64,000 bases of DNA. Origin: Flavipsychrobacter stenotrophus (GTDB taxonomy: Bacteria > Bacteroidota > Bacteroidia > Chitinophagales > Chitinophagaceae). The position numbers and the translations under genes were made by a program. The DNA is taken from assembly GCF_002954265.1 (NCBI RefSeq), contig NZ_PPSL01000002.1:682001-746000 (forward strand). Reading direction: 5' to 3'. The notes beneath the pieces are model-generated. The model worked only from the letters and a program-made list of their open reading frames with translations, ran no database searches and was not told where the DNA came from. Positions within the stretch are counted from its first letter, which is position 1. The number at the start of each line of letters is the position of its first letter. This document shows, piece by piece, positions 17,736 through 26,350 of this stretch.

Positions 17736-18290
17736 ATGAACAAGAAGATTATCTATCTGGCAATTCTATCATTGCTCACTTTTTCCAGATCTTCTCATGC
17801 ACAATTGATTGCATGGCAGCCGGATATAAAGTTGACCTGGAGTGATTTCGTAGCAACACCCGACCCAAAAAGCTACTACTGGGCATATACATATACCCTT
17901 CTCAACTATGAATGGACCTGTGATGCATATGGCAATGTTACTGTAACTGTTGATTGTTCCCTTGATTTGAACAAGTCATGGAAAAGAACCGACAAAAATC
18001 TCACTCCCGCGTTATTGCAACATGAGCAACTTCACTTTGATATTGCGGAGTTACACGCACGGAAACTGCGGCAAGCATTTAATCTGTATGCCGCTTTCCA
18101 TAAATGTAACCCTGCATTGGCAAGCGACTTGAAAAAGATATTTGACATAATAATAATAGAGAGTAATGACTATAACGTGCTTTACGACAATGAAAGCGAT
18201 CATTCGCTAAATAAACTCCAGCAGTGGGAATGGAATAAGAAAATAACTGCTGAGTTATGGAGCCTTAGCATTTTTGCAAGCAAAAAATGA
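17736..18290 (+). CDS. Exported DUF922-type putative zinc protease
   Basis: A 184-residue protein with a signal peptide (MNKKIIYLAILSLLTFSRSS, then HAQ). The mature N-terminus IKLTWSDFVATP and the HExxH motif H96-E97-Q-L-H100 (LLQHEQLHFDIAELHARKL) match DUF922, a family of predicted secreted zinc-dependent proteases. H107 in the same helix is a candidate third ligand. ATG 17736 is chosen because it gives a clean signal peptide; the frame is open to 17685. Substrate unknown. Confidence 0.75.
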   Translation: MNKKIIYLAILSLLTFSRSSHAQLIAWQPDIKLTWSDFVATPDPKSYYWAYTYTLLNYEWTCDAYGNVTVTVDCSLDLNKSWKRTDKNLTPALLQHEQLHFDIAELHARKLRQAFNLYAAFHKCNPALASDLKKIFDIIIIESNDYNVLYDNESDHSLNKLQQWEWNKKITAELWSLSIFASKK

Positions 18291-18324
18291 TCAATAATCA
18301 CCAAACAAAAACACACCTGTCTTT

Positions 18325-19029
18325 TTATTGCTCTTGAAGTGTTTTTTCTTGCGGTATTGATCTCTGATATCCTCCTCCCAGCTTCACACCCAAAACAAAA
18401 TTGGGTACCATTGCTATCTGGAAGTAATTATAAGGAGCTTTAGGGTTAGCTACGGTAAACTCATCCTGCTCATAATACACCTTCTTGTCTCTGAATTTCA
18501 CAGACGCCTGGGCGCCAATATAGTAGTCGAAACAGATGTGTTTTGAATAGCGTTTCTGGCCAATGTAGAACTGAGGAACAAGCGCCAGGCACTTTTCAGA
18601 CTGCAACCTGAATGACGGATTGGGGATGACAGGGTCTGTATTCACCTGCATTTTATCGTACCAGAGATATTTGATACCCAAGGTAGGTGAAAAGTAGTTT
18701 TTCCATTTTCTGTCTACCCATTTTGTGAAGAAAGTATAGCCAACCTTTACACCAGGCCGCTGATATACACCTACACTTACGAAGTCGAACTTGTTTTTCT
18801 TAATGCCAAACTTATCATTGTAGTGGTACTGGTACTCCAGGTCTACATGCCAGCTGCGCATATGGTTATTTTTTATGGAAAACCACTCTATCCCCAGCAT
18901 GGGCATTTTCTGCACGGCATAGCCAATGTCGGCATTGATAAAGTAGTTGGGCATTCTGCTCTGTGCATGGATAGATGACGAACCAACGAGCAAAGCAATA
19001 ATTATAGTGAGTGGCCTAAAGAAAGTCAT
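18325..19029 (-). CDS. Putative outer-membrane protein
   Basis: A 234-residue protein with a signal peptide (FFRPLTIIIALLVGSSSIHA) and a mature part rich in alternating aromatic strands (YFINADIGYAVQKMPMLGIE, WHVDLEYQYHYN, VSVGVYQRPGVKVGYTFF), which suggests a beta-barrel or lipocalin-like fold. No family is recognised. TATATTTG on the minus strand at 19033-19040 could be its -7 box, which would leave almost no leader. It is convergent with the DUF922 gene. Confidence 0.6.
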   Translation of the reverse strand: MTFFRPLTIIIALLVGSSSIHAQSRMPNYFINADIGYAVQKMPMLGIEWFSIKNNHMRSWHVDLEYQYHYNDKFGIKKNKFDFVSVGVYQRPGVKVGYTFFTKWVDRKWKNYFSPTLGIKYLWYDKMQVNTDPVIPNPSFRLQSEKCLALVPQFYIGQKRYSKHICFDYYIGAQASVKFRDKKVYYEQDEFTVANPKAPYNYFQIAMVPNFVLGVKLGGGYQRSIPQEKTLQEQ

Positions 19030-19203
19030 GGTCAAATATACAAAAATATGACAGTCAGCTGTACATGCATAAACTGAATTTATATAGCATCAAATAGCCC
19101 GCTGTTTCAAATATAACGCCAGTTTTATTTGTAGTTCATCTTATTCATTTGTATTTTACAAAACCGCTAACAGTGGTCATTTACTTAATACCACACAAAC
19201 CAA

Positions 19204-19211
19204 TACCTTTG
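19204..19211 (+). promoter_or_regulatory. Putative -7 box of the cystathionine gamma-synthase-type gene
   Basis: TACCTTTG matches the Bacteroidetes -7 consensus and lies 21 bases before ATG 19233. No clear TTTG is seen at the expected -33 distance. Confidence 0.5.
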
Positions 19212-19232
19212 CAACCGCAATAACACACATTT

Positions 19233-20387
19233 ATGGCAGACAATAATTATAAATTAGATACTAAGTTAATACATGCAGGTGTAGTTCCAGACCCTACAAC
19301 GGGAGCGATAATGACCCCGATCTATCAGACCTCTACCTATGTACAGGCTGCCCCCGGCGATCATAAAGGATATGAATATGCCCGTACGCAAAACCCTACA
19401 CGTACTGTGCTCCAAAATGCACTAGCAGCAATAGAAAATGGCACTCATGGCCTTTCTTTTGGTAGCGGCATGGCAGCAACCGATGCTGTAATGAAATTAT
19501 TGCAACCTGGCGATGAAGTGATCGTATCTAACGACCTGTATGGTGGTACTTACCGCATTATGACCAAGGTCTTCGCTAACTATGGCATCAGGTTCCAGTT
19601 CATAGACATGCACGATGCTCAGAACATCAACAACTTTATCACTGCCAATACCAAGATGATATGGATAGAAACACCAACTAATCCATTATTGAATGTTATA
19701 GACATTGAAGCATGCGCCAAAATAGCTAAGGCTAATAACTGCCTGCTCATCTGTGATAATACTTTTGCTTCACCATATTTACAAACCCCGCTTGATCTGG
19801 GAGCTGATATAGTGTTGCACTCTGCTACAAAATATCTTGGCGGGCACTCTGACGTAGTGCATGGTGCGCTGATCGTGAAGGATGCGGCTCTTGACGAAAA
19901 ACTTCGTTTTATACAAAATAGCTGCGGTGCAGTACCTGGTCCGCATGATTGCTGGCTGGTACTTCGTGGAATCAAAACACTACACGTGCGCATGCAGCGC
20001 CACTGCGAAAACGGTGAGGCTATTGCTAAATACCTACGTAATCACCCCAAGGTGGGCAAAGTGCTGTGGGTTGGTTTCGAAGATCATCCTAACCATGCTA
20101 TTGCAAAGAAGCAAATGCGCGGTTATGGTGGTATGATATCGTTCACATTGAAAGATGACAGTATGGACGCTGCATTGTCTGTGTTGAAGAAGACACAGCT
20201 GTTTGCATTGGCTGAATCTTTGGGCGGTGTTGAGTCATTGATAGGCCACCCTGCCAGCATGACACATGGTTCTATTCCTCGCGAGGAGCGTATAAAGAAC
20301 GGTCTGGTTGATTCATTGATAAGGCTGAGCGTAGGTATAGAAGACATCAGTGATCTGATCAAAGACCTGGAACAAGCTATTGGATAA
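19233..20387 (+). CDS. Cys/Met metabolism PLP enzyme (cystathionine gamma-synthase/lyase type)
   Basis: A 384-residue cytoplasmic PLP enzyme of the trans-sulfuration family. Hallmarks: LDTKLIHAGVVPDPTTGAIM, YEYARTQNPTR, the cofactor loop SFGSGMAATDAV, the active lysine in LHSATKYLGGHSDVVHGA, and the C-terminal SLGGVESLIGHPASMTH. Family members include cystathionine gamma-synthase, gamma-lyase and methionine gamma-lyase, and these cannot be separated by eye; gene neighbours do not decide. It is followed 50 bases later by phosphosulfolactate synthase on the same strand. Confidence 0.88.
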   Translation: MADNNYKLDTKLIHAGVVPDPTTGAIMTPIYQTSTYVQAAPGDHKGYEYARTQNPTRTVLQNALAAIENGTHGLSFGSGMAATDAVMKLLQPGDEVIVSNDLYGGTYRIMTKVFANYGIRFQFIDMHDAQNINNFITANTKMIWIETPTNPLLNVIDIEACAKIAKANNCLLICDNTFASPYLQTPLDLGADIVLHSATKYLGGHSDVVHGALIVKDAALDEKLRFIQNSCGAVPGPHDCWLVLRGIKTLHVRMQRHCENGEAIAKYLRNHPKVGKVLWVGFEDHPNHAIAKKQMRGYGGMISFTLKDDSMDAALSVLKKTQLFALAESLGGVESLIGHPASMTHGSIPREERIKNGLVDSLIRLSVGIEDISDLIKDLEQAIG

Positions 20388-20437
20388 TTGCTCAGGGCAC
20401 GGTTTTAACCATATTCTTTATTTGAAAATACACACAC

Positions 20438-21199
20438 ATGAATTTTAAACTGAACAATATACCGGAGCGTACCCAACGCCCCCGTAACTATGGACTGACA
20501 ATGGTAATGGACAAGGGCATGGGACTGGATGGCGTGAGAGATTTCCTTTCGGTTGCTGCCCCTTATGTAGATATAGTGAAGCTCGGATTTGGTACAAGTT
20601 ACATTACTAACAACCTGAAGGAAAAGATAGCAATTTACAGAGAACATGATATCCCTGTTTACTTCGGCGGTACATTGTTTGAAGCATTTTTAGTACGCAA
20701 CCAGTTTGATGATTACCTGAATGTGATCAAAGAATTTGGCCTGGAGCATGTAGAAGTATCTGACGGATCAATAACAATTCCGCATATTGAAAAATGTGGT
20801 TACATAGAGAAGCTGGCAAAGCATGTTACTGTACACTCTGAAGTAGGGTCTAAAGATGCCACACACATCATGGCTCCTTACAAGTGGATAGAGCTGATGA
20901 AGGCAGAACTGGAAGCAGGTGCTACATACGTTATAGCCGAAGCACGCGAAGCAGGCAATGTAGGTATCTATCGCGGATCGGGAGAGGTAAGAGAAGGGCT
21001 GGTGCAGGAAATATTGACGCAGATCCCTTATGAAAAGATAATATGGGAAGCACCACAGAAAGCACAGCAGGTATACTTTCTGGAACTACTGGGTGCCAAT
21101 GTGAATCTGGGTAACATTGCGCCTAATGAAGTAATACCATTGGAAGCAACACGCGTAGGACTACGTGGAGATACATTCCATATGTTTTTGAACAAGTAA
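20438..21199 (+). CDS. comA: Phosphosulfolactate synthase
   Basis: A 253-residue TIM-barrel enzyme that adds sulfite to phosphoenolpyruvate to give phosphosulfolactate. The family is recognised from RPRNYGLTMVMDKGMGLD, VDIVKLGFGTSYI, YFGGTLFEAFL, VEVSDGSITIP, VIAEAREAGNVGIYRGSGEV and IIWEAPQKAQQVYFL. Archaea use it for coenzyme M; in Bacteroidota it is more plausibly a source of sulfolactate/cysteate for sulfonolipids, but no other gene of that route is in the window. It may share a transcript with the PLP enzyme before it. Confidence 0.9.
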   Translation: MNFKLNNIPERTQRPRNYGLTMVMDKGMGLDGVRDFLSVAAPYVDIVKLGFGTSYITNNLKEKIAIYREHDIPVYFGGTLFEAFLVRNQFDDYLNVIKEFGLEHVEVSDGSITIPHIEKCGYIEKLAKHVTVHSEVGSKDATHIMAPYKWIELMKAELEAGATYVIAEAREAGNVGIYRGSGEVREGLVQEILTQIPYEKIIWEAPQKAQQVYFLELLGANVNLGNIAPNEVIPLEATRVGLRGDTFHMFLNK

Positions 21200-21220
21200 T
21201 ATCCAGGATACTATAACAAC

Positions 21221-21262
21221 AAAAGAGAGAGGGAGCACATATATGTGCTCCCTCTCTCTTTT
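21221..21262 (+). terminator. Terminator of comA
   Basis: A perfect 42-base palindrome: AAAAGAGAGAGGGAGCACAT and the next base form one arm (21221-21241), the complement fills 21242-21262 and ends in TTTT. It lies 21 bases after the comA stop. Confidence 0.85.
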
Positions 21263-21265
21263 GCA

Positions 21266-21302
21266 TTAAAAAAGCGGGTTGAATGTATCATTCAACCCGC
21301 TT
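21266..21302 (-). terminator. Terminator of the minus-strand T9SS cargo gene
   Basis: 14-bp perfect stem (21272-21285 with 21289-21302), 3-base loop, and a run of T on the minus strand (complement of 21268-21273). It is next to the comA terminator, so the convergent genes each have their own. Confidence 0.85.
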
Positions 21303-21327
21303 GTAGATTATTAAAACAAACTAATGA

Positions 21328-22284
21328 TTACTTACTTACACTCACCTTTCCACGCTGGGTAGTTACACCATTTTCAGTAATGGTGTAGAAGTAAAGGCCT
21401 GCAGACAATGCAGAAAGATCAATTGAACTCTTGCCATTGAATGATTTTGTAGCAACTACCTGTCCGTTTACAGAAACCAGGCTGCATTCCATTGTTGCCG
21501 CGCCACCTTCAAGGTAAAGTACATCGCTGGCAGGGTTAGGGTAAACACTTACCTTCTGTGCATTTACAGCATTTACAGCATTTACCTGCGCTACACCTGT
21601 CATAGTTACATCATCAACCCACATAGTACTACCTACAAATGCAGTATCTGAGCTACTTGCAAAAGTGATGCGTACATTATTTACATACAAAGCCGGGTTA
21701 GCATAAACTACATTGGCAGTGAACTGTGTGAATGCAGGAGTAGCACCAATTCTCACCGTGCCTACGCCCAGCAATGAATCAGGATTACCCGCAACGTCGC
21801 CGTAAGTCTGAACCAGAATATTAGCGCTATCCAGCGTATTTGTTGGTGCATACTTGATCCATGCACTTACTGACGTGGTGCGCAATGTAGTTGCCTGTCC
21901 GCCTGAGAAAGTTACCGCAAATGTGGTAAGGTCTACGCTTACTACTGCGTTCGTCAATAAACCAGGGAAGATACCAAGTGTATCCTGATCTTCAGTAACC
22001 AGTTTGGCAGCATAAGAACCACCATGAGCGTTGGCGGCAGAATCTTTAAATACCTGCTGCTGCCATACTGTATCTGGTATACCCAAAAGGCTGCCCAATA
22101 GCTGGCCATCAGCAATGATCAAAGAGTCAACTCCATACCAGTTATTTGGGGCGCGCACTACTTTAGGGTACGTTGATCCTGCAGATCCTACATGCCATGC
22201 TTCCATATCGCCGCCGGTTACAGTTTGTGCGTCAACAGAAAATGCAAGCGCAAGTGCACTGAATAAAAAGTAAATTTTTTTCAT
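21328..22284 (-). CDS. Secreted protein with T9SS type A sorting domain
   Basis: A 318-residue exported protein: signal peptide (MKKIYFLFSALALAFSVDAQ), a beta-rich domain (residues 20-230) with WYGVDSLIIADG and MWVDDVTMTG that resembles carbohydrate-binding/PCMD-like jelly-roll domains, a short NAVNAVNAQ linker repeat, and a C-terminal sorting domain beginning KVSVYPNPASDVLYLEG and ending GLYFYTITENGVTTQRGKV. The PNPASD and GLYxY-type motifs mark transport by the type IX system and surface attachment. Ligand unknown. Confidence 0.8.
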   Translation of the reverse strand: MKKIYFLFSALALAFSVDAQTVTGGDMEAWHVGSAGSTYPKVVRAPNNWYGVDSLIIADGQLLGSLLGIPDTVWQQQVFKDSAANAHGGSYAAKLVTEDQDTLGIFPGLLTNAVVSVDLTTFAVTFSGGQATTLRTTSVSAWIKYAPTNTLDSANILVQTYGDVAGNPDSLLGVGTVRIGATPAFTQFTANVVYANPALYVNNVRITFASSSDTAFVGSTMWVDDVTMTGVAQVNAVNAVNAQKVSVYPNPASDVLYLEGGAATMECSLVSVNGQVVATKSFNGKSSIDLSALSAGLYFYTITENGVTTQRGKVSVSK

Positions 22285-22319
22285 GATATTATTTGTTTAA
22301 TATTTTTTTCGAAACAAAA

Positions 22320-22799
22320 TTAAGAATTAATTCTATCTAAACATATTTTTATTGCTTCAAAATCAGGCACTTCACCCGCATTTTCAAGCACTTCGGCGTA
22401 CTGTACAATACCCTCTTTATCTATTACAAAAGCAGATCTTTTAGACACGCCTTCCATTTCCATAACAAATTTGTCATAGATAGTGCCATAGGCAGTTGAT
22501 GCCACTTTGTTGAAATCACTGAGTAGCGGGAAGTTTAAATTTTGTTCTGTTTTGAACTTGTCTAAGGAGAAAAGAGAGTCTACAGATATTCCATATACCT
22601 GCACGTTCAGCTGGTTGTACATAGCAAGATTATCTCGTACAGAGCATAATTCTTTTGTACAAGTGCTTGTAAAGGCCAAAGGGAAGAACAAAAGCAGCAC
22701 ATTCTTACCGCGTTGCTCGTTAAGAGTTACTACATTCTTTTCGTTATCGCGCAGGGTAAAATCCGGAGCCTGCATTCCTGTTTGTATGTTCATATTCAT
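22320..22799 (-). CDS. Peroxiredoxin (AhpC/TSA, PrxQ/AhpE-like)
   Basis: A 159-residue thiol peroxidase. The peroxidatic cysteine is C47 in LAFTSTCTKELC, with a second cysteine C52 five residues later, the spacing of the PrxQ/BCP branch where it is the resolving cysteine. APDFTLRD, LLLFFPLAFT and ISVDSLFSLDKFK are as expected, and R at the end of KRSAFVIDKEG region supports the fold. Its minus-strand -7 box TACTTTTG lies at 22811-22818. It reduces peroxides in the cytoplasm. Confidence 0.88.
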   Translation of the reverse strand: MNMNIQTGMQAPDFTLRDNEKNVVTLNEQRGKNVLLLFFPLAFTSTCTKELCSVRDNLAMYNQLNVQVYGISVDSLFSLDKFKTEQNLNFPLLSDFNKVASTAYGTIYDKFVMEMEGVSKRSAFVIDKEGIVQYAEVLENAGEVPDFEAIKICLDRINS

Positions 22800-22854
22800 G
22801 TTTATACATGCAAAAGTATGGATAAGGGTAAGATAAATCAGCGCACCTGCAAAT

Positions 22855-22884
22855 AAAAAACGGTTGGCACTTTCGTACCAACCG
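22855..22884 (-). terminator. Terminator of the Ig-repeat T9SS gene
   Basis: 10-bp stem with one mismatch (CGGTTGGCAC at 22861-22870 with 22875-22884), TTTC loop, and six T on the minus strand from 22855-22860. Confidence 0.7.
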
Positions 22885-22908
22885 TCATGAAATTATTTAA
22901 TAGACCAA

Positions 22909-24567
22909 TTAATTGTGCTCCAATACTATTTTGTAGCTATTATACTGTCCACTCTCATCTCTTACCTGTAAGTAGTAATTACCATTAGGCAACGCTGAGA
23001 GATCAATATCTGCATGAGACTGATTATTGATAGTCTGATTAACGACATTCTGACCCAATGCATTGTACACATTTAATGTCACATTTACCGGCTGGCTATT
23101 CCAGTCAAGAGTAACTATACCTGTGGTAGGATTAGGGTAAATATTAGCATGTGCCTTATTGATATCAGCTACATCCAACAATGAAATATAGATAACATTA
23201 GACTGTATTGAAGGGCAGTTGATATTATTAGCAATGATGTAGTAATATCCAAGCGCTGTAGGATGGTAGAAAGTATCTGTGGCTCCAGGTATCAATGTTC
23301 CGCTGCCTGGTGTTGATATATTGCTACGATACCATTGCATAGTTCCAGAGCTGTAAGTAGACAACATATCACCTATCAAATTGAGTACAGGTGCAACTGG
23401 CGTAGTGTCTCTTATCATTACAACGCCGGGAACTATGATAGTGTCATGGGCATAGCAGCCGCCATCGGTTTGTCTTACTTCCAGACTTACCACATCTGTA
23501 TTAGCAAACAATGCCGAATACGTAGGCGTACCAACCGAGATAAGGCCTCCATTCAGGTACCATGCAAAATATGGGGCTGTTCCAAAAGAATCAAAGACCG
23601 CCGTAAACGTTACCGGATCTGAAAGACACCCGGGATTGGTACCCGCTGTAAGGGCTATTGTAGCATAGTTGCTAAATACATGTTTAACCTTTGTATAGAT
23701 AACGTTAGACATCACCACAGGGTTGAGCACGCATGTATCTGTTGTTGTCATTACCACATAAACACTGTCGCTGTCATTGAGCGCAGTAGTCACAAAGTCA
23801 AACCCGTTGGCACCGGTTACAGGAACACCTTGTATGTACCACTGATAGGTGATGTTGTTACCAAAGCCATTGGCTACAGAACGGAAAGTATCACTGCCAC
23901 CCTGGCAAATAGAATCAAATACTGCAGTAATTCCAATTGTTGCGGTAAGATGAATATGGATGATAGGAACCGGAATAGAGTATGCTGTATCATAAGATCT
24001 GCATGACGCATTAGATAGCATACGGCAGGTAACAGTATCTGCACCGCCAAACACCCGTGTTATGCGCATACTGTCCTCACCCGGAAGCTCTACATTATTA
24101 ATGAACCACTGATACTGCGGGGTGATACCACCAATGATAGGATACGCCTCGAATGTAAGCGGAGAACCGGCACAATCGGGGTTGCTACCAACAATAAGAG
24201 AAGTAAGTACCCTTGGCGGGATACTCGGTAAATGGTGTATAGTAATACTGTTTGAACGTGAACTGTCAAATATGCCGAAGCTGTTAGTGAAAGTAAGCCA
24301 GCAATGAACACTATCTCCGTCATTCAATGCCGTTGTAAAAAATGTATCCAGCATAATACCGGTAAATACATTGTTTACATACCAGTGATATGCAACAGGG
24401 TTAAAAGAGGTGTCGCTCTGTACTGCGGTAAATTTCAGCTGCGTACCAACGCAGGTCGTATCAGTATAGGGAGGTATATATATCCTTACTGAGTCACGTA
24501 CCTGTGCGTTTGTAACTGATTGAGATCCGATGAATAACAGGAAGACAAGTATAAGTTTACGTATCAT
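22909..24567 (-). CDS. Secreted multi-domain protein with Ig/PKD-like repeats and T9SS sorting domain
   Basis: A 552-residue exported protein. After a signal peptide (MIRKLILVFLLFIGSQSVTN) come four to five repeats of about 90-100 residues with the shared pattern of a Cys, a V-T-F-T/A strand, a Y-x-W-Y/F-I/L core (YHWYVNNVF, YQWFINNVEL, YQWYIQGVPV, FAWYLNGGLI) and NDxDSV, as in Ig-like/PKD-like adhesin modules. The C-terminus (ANIYPNPTTGIVTLDW to LPNGNYYLQVRDE) is a T9SS type A sorting domain. It is probably a surface adhesin or structural protein. ATG 24567 gives the best signal peptide. Confidence 0.8.
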   Translation of the reverse strand: MIRKLILVFLLFIGSQSVTNAQVRDSVRIYIPPYTDTTCVGTQLKFTAVQSDTSFNPVAYHWYVNNVFTGIMLDTFFTTALNDGDSVHCWLTFTNSFGIFDSSRSNSITIHHLPSIPPRVLTSLIVGSNPDCAGSPLTFEAYPIIGGITPQYQWFINNVELPGEDSMRITRVFGGADTVTCRMLSNASCRSYDTAYSIPVPIIHIHLTATIGITAVFDSICQGGSDTFRSVANGFGNNITYQWYIQGVPVTGANGFDFVTTALNDSDSVYVVMTTTDTCVLNPVVMSNVIYTKVKHVFSNYATIALTAGTNPGCLSDPVTFTAVFDSFGTAPYFAWYLNGGLISVGTPTYSALFANTDVVSLEVRQTDGGCYAHDTIIVPGVVMIRDTTPVAPVLNLIGDMLSTYSSGTMQWYRSNISTPGSGTLIPGATDTFYHPTALGYYYIIANNINCPSIQSNVIYISLLDVADINKAHANIYPNPTTGIVTLDWNSQPVNVTLNVYNALGQNVVNQTINNQSHADIDLSALPNGNYYLQVRDESGQYNSYKIVLEHN

Positions 24568-24579
24568 ATGCATATACAA

Positions 24580-24779
24580 TTTTCAATCACGCATTTGGGC
24601 GTGACACACTTTGTTTGGGTAAAAATAAGAAATCATTTAAATAATCAGCAACATTTTTAGCATATCAACAGTAACGGTAAAATAATTGAGTGATAACCCT
24701 TTGTGGTAAACCCATTATTCGGCACCTTTTCTCTCCGTTCCGGCCATTATTTTATTTAATGCAGAGGTGCTAACTTATA
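24580..24779. other. Host intergenic DNA left of the mobile element
   Basis: About 200 AT-rich bases between the T9SS gene start and the proposed left end of the Mu-like element. No coding or clear promoter signal. It ends with ACTTATA (24773-24779), which recurs at 35478-35484 just past the proposed right end. Confidence 0.5.
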
Positions 24780-24790
24780 TGGGGGGTAAT

Positions 24791-24960
24791 TTAAAAAGTA
24801 AAACTAAAAGAATTGTATATATAGCGCAAAATCTGCGCTAGTAGCGGAATACAGCCGTATTTGTGTTTTTTGCATTGGCACTTTAAAAGGTAAAACACTT
24901 TAATTCTGCTTTAATTCTGCTTTAACCGGAAGGGGTGAAACTGGCTGTTTTACCCCTTTT
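24791..24960. repeat. Left-end transposase-binding-like sites
   Basis: TTAAAAAGTAAAAC at 24791-24804 (+), TTAAAAGGTAAAAC at 24883-24896 (+, preceded by TTGGCAC at 24875-24881) and a related GTTTTACCCCTTTT at 24947-24960 (inverted). They mirror sites at the right end. Between them are two direct copies of TAATTCTGCTT (from 24901) and a small hairpin TAGCGCA/TGCGCTA (24826-24844). Confidence 0.6.
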
Positions 24961-25033
24961 GCTTTAACTGGATGGTGAATATACGCCAATAGTGACTTAC
25001 AGACGATACAGCAGCGCACTTTTATGCTAAAAA

Positions 25034-25340
25034 CAGGCTGTTTTAAAGGTATTTAAACGCTTTTATTCTCTCTGATCTCTGCCATACTACCGTTTTCCCT
25101 ATTTGCATTGATTATCAATAGTATATAATTGTAAAATATTTTATTGATTACACGATAGATTACAGTGAGATTACAGAAAAGATTACACAGTGCTGTAATC
25201 TGCAATGACGTGGAAAGGCTCAAAAATGCCGATTTAGATATAGGGCTAAGGCAATATTTATGGCTAAAACGGCAAAATAACAGCACTTGCAAAGGGGGGT
25301 ATAAGCAAAAAAAGCATAGTTGCATTGGTGGTAAAAACGA
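25034..25340. other. Gene-free left part of the element with a GATTACA array
   Basis: No convincing gene is seen between the left-end sites and the terminator at 25341; reading frames here have improbable composition. The stretch has four GATTACA copies at 25146, 25158, 25169 and 25181 and an inverted TGTAATC at 25194-25200, spaced 11-13 bases. Confidence 0.55.
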
Positions 25341-25367
25341 CAAAACCCGCTATAGTGGCGGGTTTTG
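25341..25367. terminator. Terminator downstream of the small membrane protein gene
   Basis: Perfect 10-bp stem CAAAACCCGC (25341-25350) with GCGGGTTTTG (25358-25367), 7-base loop. A T-rich tail is present on the minus strand (complement of 25333-25337), fitting the end of the repressor-side transcript. Confidence 0.75.
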
Positions 25368-25406
25368 TGTATGGATGATTTAATAAAGCTTAAAACAGCA
25401 CAAAAT

Positions 25407-25631
25407 TTACTGTTTATATCGGGTTGGAATGGTCTTTCCAATAATAAGAACTGCTATAATAGCTAAGTACCCTGCTACATTGATAGTATTTGATTTAGCG
25501 GCAATAAGACCAGTGTTGTAGACACTATCCCCGCCATTTGTCATAACTGTAGTATCCATTGAAACACCAACGCAACCAAGAAAAGTGGCTATCAATAAGA
25601 TGGCTATTCCTAATACTCGTAATATTTTCAT
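25407..25631 (-). CDS. Small two-helix membrane protein or lipoprotein of the element
   Basis: A 74-residue protein with hydrophobic segments at about residues 5-22 and 50-66. A cysteine at position 20 (FLGC) is close to, but not a canonical, lipobox. The middle VSMDTTVMTNGGDSVYNTGL resembles a widespread family of small bacterial membrane proteins of unknown function. It lies 9 bases after the repressor stop and shares its transcript, so it would be expressed in the dormant element. A role in excluding related phages is a guess from position only. Confidence 0.6.
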   Translation of the reverse strand: MKILRVLGIAILLIATFLGCVGVSMDTTVMTNGGDSVYNTGLIAAKSNTINVAGYLAIIAVLIIGKTIPTRYKQ

Positions 25632-25640
25632 AAGCTATTT

Positions 25641-26330
25641 CTATTCTGAAAGGTAAATAATATCTTCTTTGTCTAATGGCTTGATGTCTTTCAAAAAATT
25701 ACTAATTGCAGTGTGCAATTTATCAATTCTGCCTTGGTATGGTTTTAACTCTTCAATTTTATTCAAAGTGTGTTTTTTATACTGATTGTATGTAGGTAAT
25801 GAAGGATTTGGATCGAGAAAATTAGGGAAAAAGCTTTGTTGAGTTGGATCATAAAAATTTAGATACTCTGATGTTGCAAGCTCTAATAGTTCGACCATCT
25901 CAGCAAATTTCTTAACCGACTGGAATAATTTAATGTGATTACTATCGTCTTTTTCCAATTCGTACTGAAGACGAGACTTAAGTAAATTAGCGTCTCTTTC
26001 CAACCCCTTGATCGTCTTGCTTCTTTCGTCAATTTCGTTTTCCTGAGCAGGTGTAAGAGGCCTTCTAAGCTGAACTGGTTTCTCCTTAAAGGTCACATGG
26101 GGTTCCTCCGAATAATTCTCAATTGATGGTTCTGCATCGTCAAAAAAGAAAGCAGGCTTTATACTAAATGTGTCGCACACCTTCTTTAGTGTGTCGTATC
26201 CAGGCATTGACTTATCGGTTTCTATTAAAGCCAACGTAGACCGGCTGACACCAATTTTTTCAGCAAATTTCTCTTGAGATAATTTAACATGGTTGCGGAT
26301 ACTCTTTATCCTGCTTGACAAACTAATCAT
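25641..26330 (-). CDS. XRE-family (CI-like) repressor
   Basis: A 229-residue protein. The N-terminal helix-turn-helix covers about residues 5-60 (SSRIKSIRNHVKLSQEKFAE, IGVSRSTLALIETDKSMPGY). The rest is helical and charged (KTIKGLERDANLLKSRLQYE) with no S24 peptidase-like domain, so it is not a LexA/CI autocleaving type. It is divergent from a Cro-like gene with an 80-base shared control region full of palindromes. It probably keeps the transposase genes off. ATG 26330 is chosen over 26378, which would overlap the operators and the neighbouring gene. Confidence 0.8.
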   Translation of the reverse strand: MISLSSRIKSIRNHVKLSQEKFAEKIGVSRSTLALIETDKSMPGYDTLKKVCDTFSIKPAFFFDDAEPSIENYSEEPHVTFKEKPVQLRRPLTPAQENEIDERSKTIKGLERDANLLKSRLQYELEKDDSNHIKLFQSVKKFAEMVELLELATSEYLNFYDPTQQSFFPNFLDPNPSLPTYNQYKKHTLNKIEELKPYQGRIDKLHTAISNFLKDIKPLDKEDIIYLSE

Positions 26331-26350
26331 AAAAATGTTTAAAAAACGAT

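Noticed and set aside
24780-24786. TG-initiated element terminus with a 5-base duplication TTATA
   Set aside because: TTATA flanks can be drawn, but the right end then lacks the matching CA; several frames of the 7-base ACTTATA repeat fit equally, so no exact terminus is claimed.
25053-25343. A 96-codon minus-strand open frame at the left of the mobile element
   Set aside because: Its product is rich in Cys, Leu and Phe with no domain, it overlaps the GATTACA array and its start lies inside a terminator stem.
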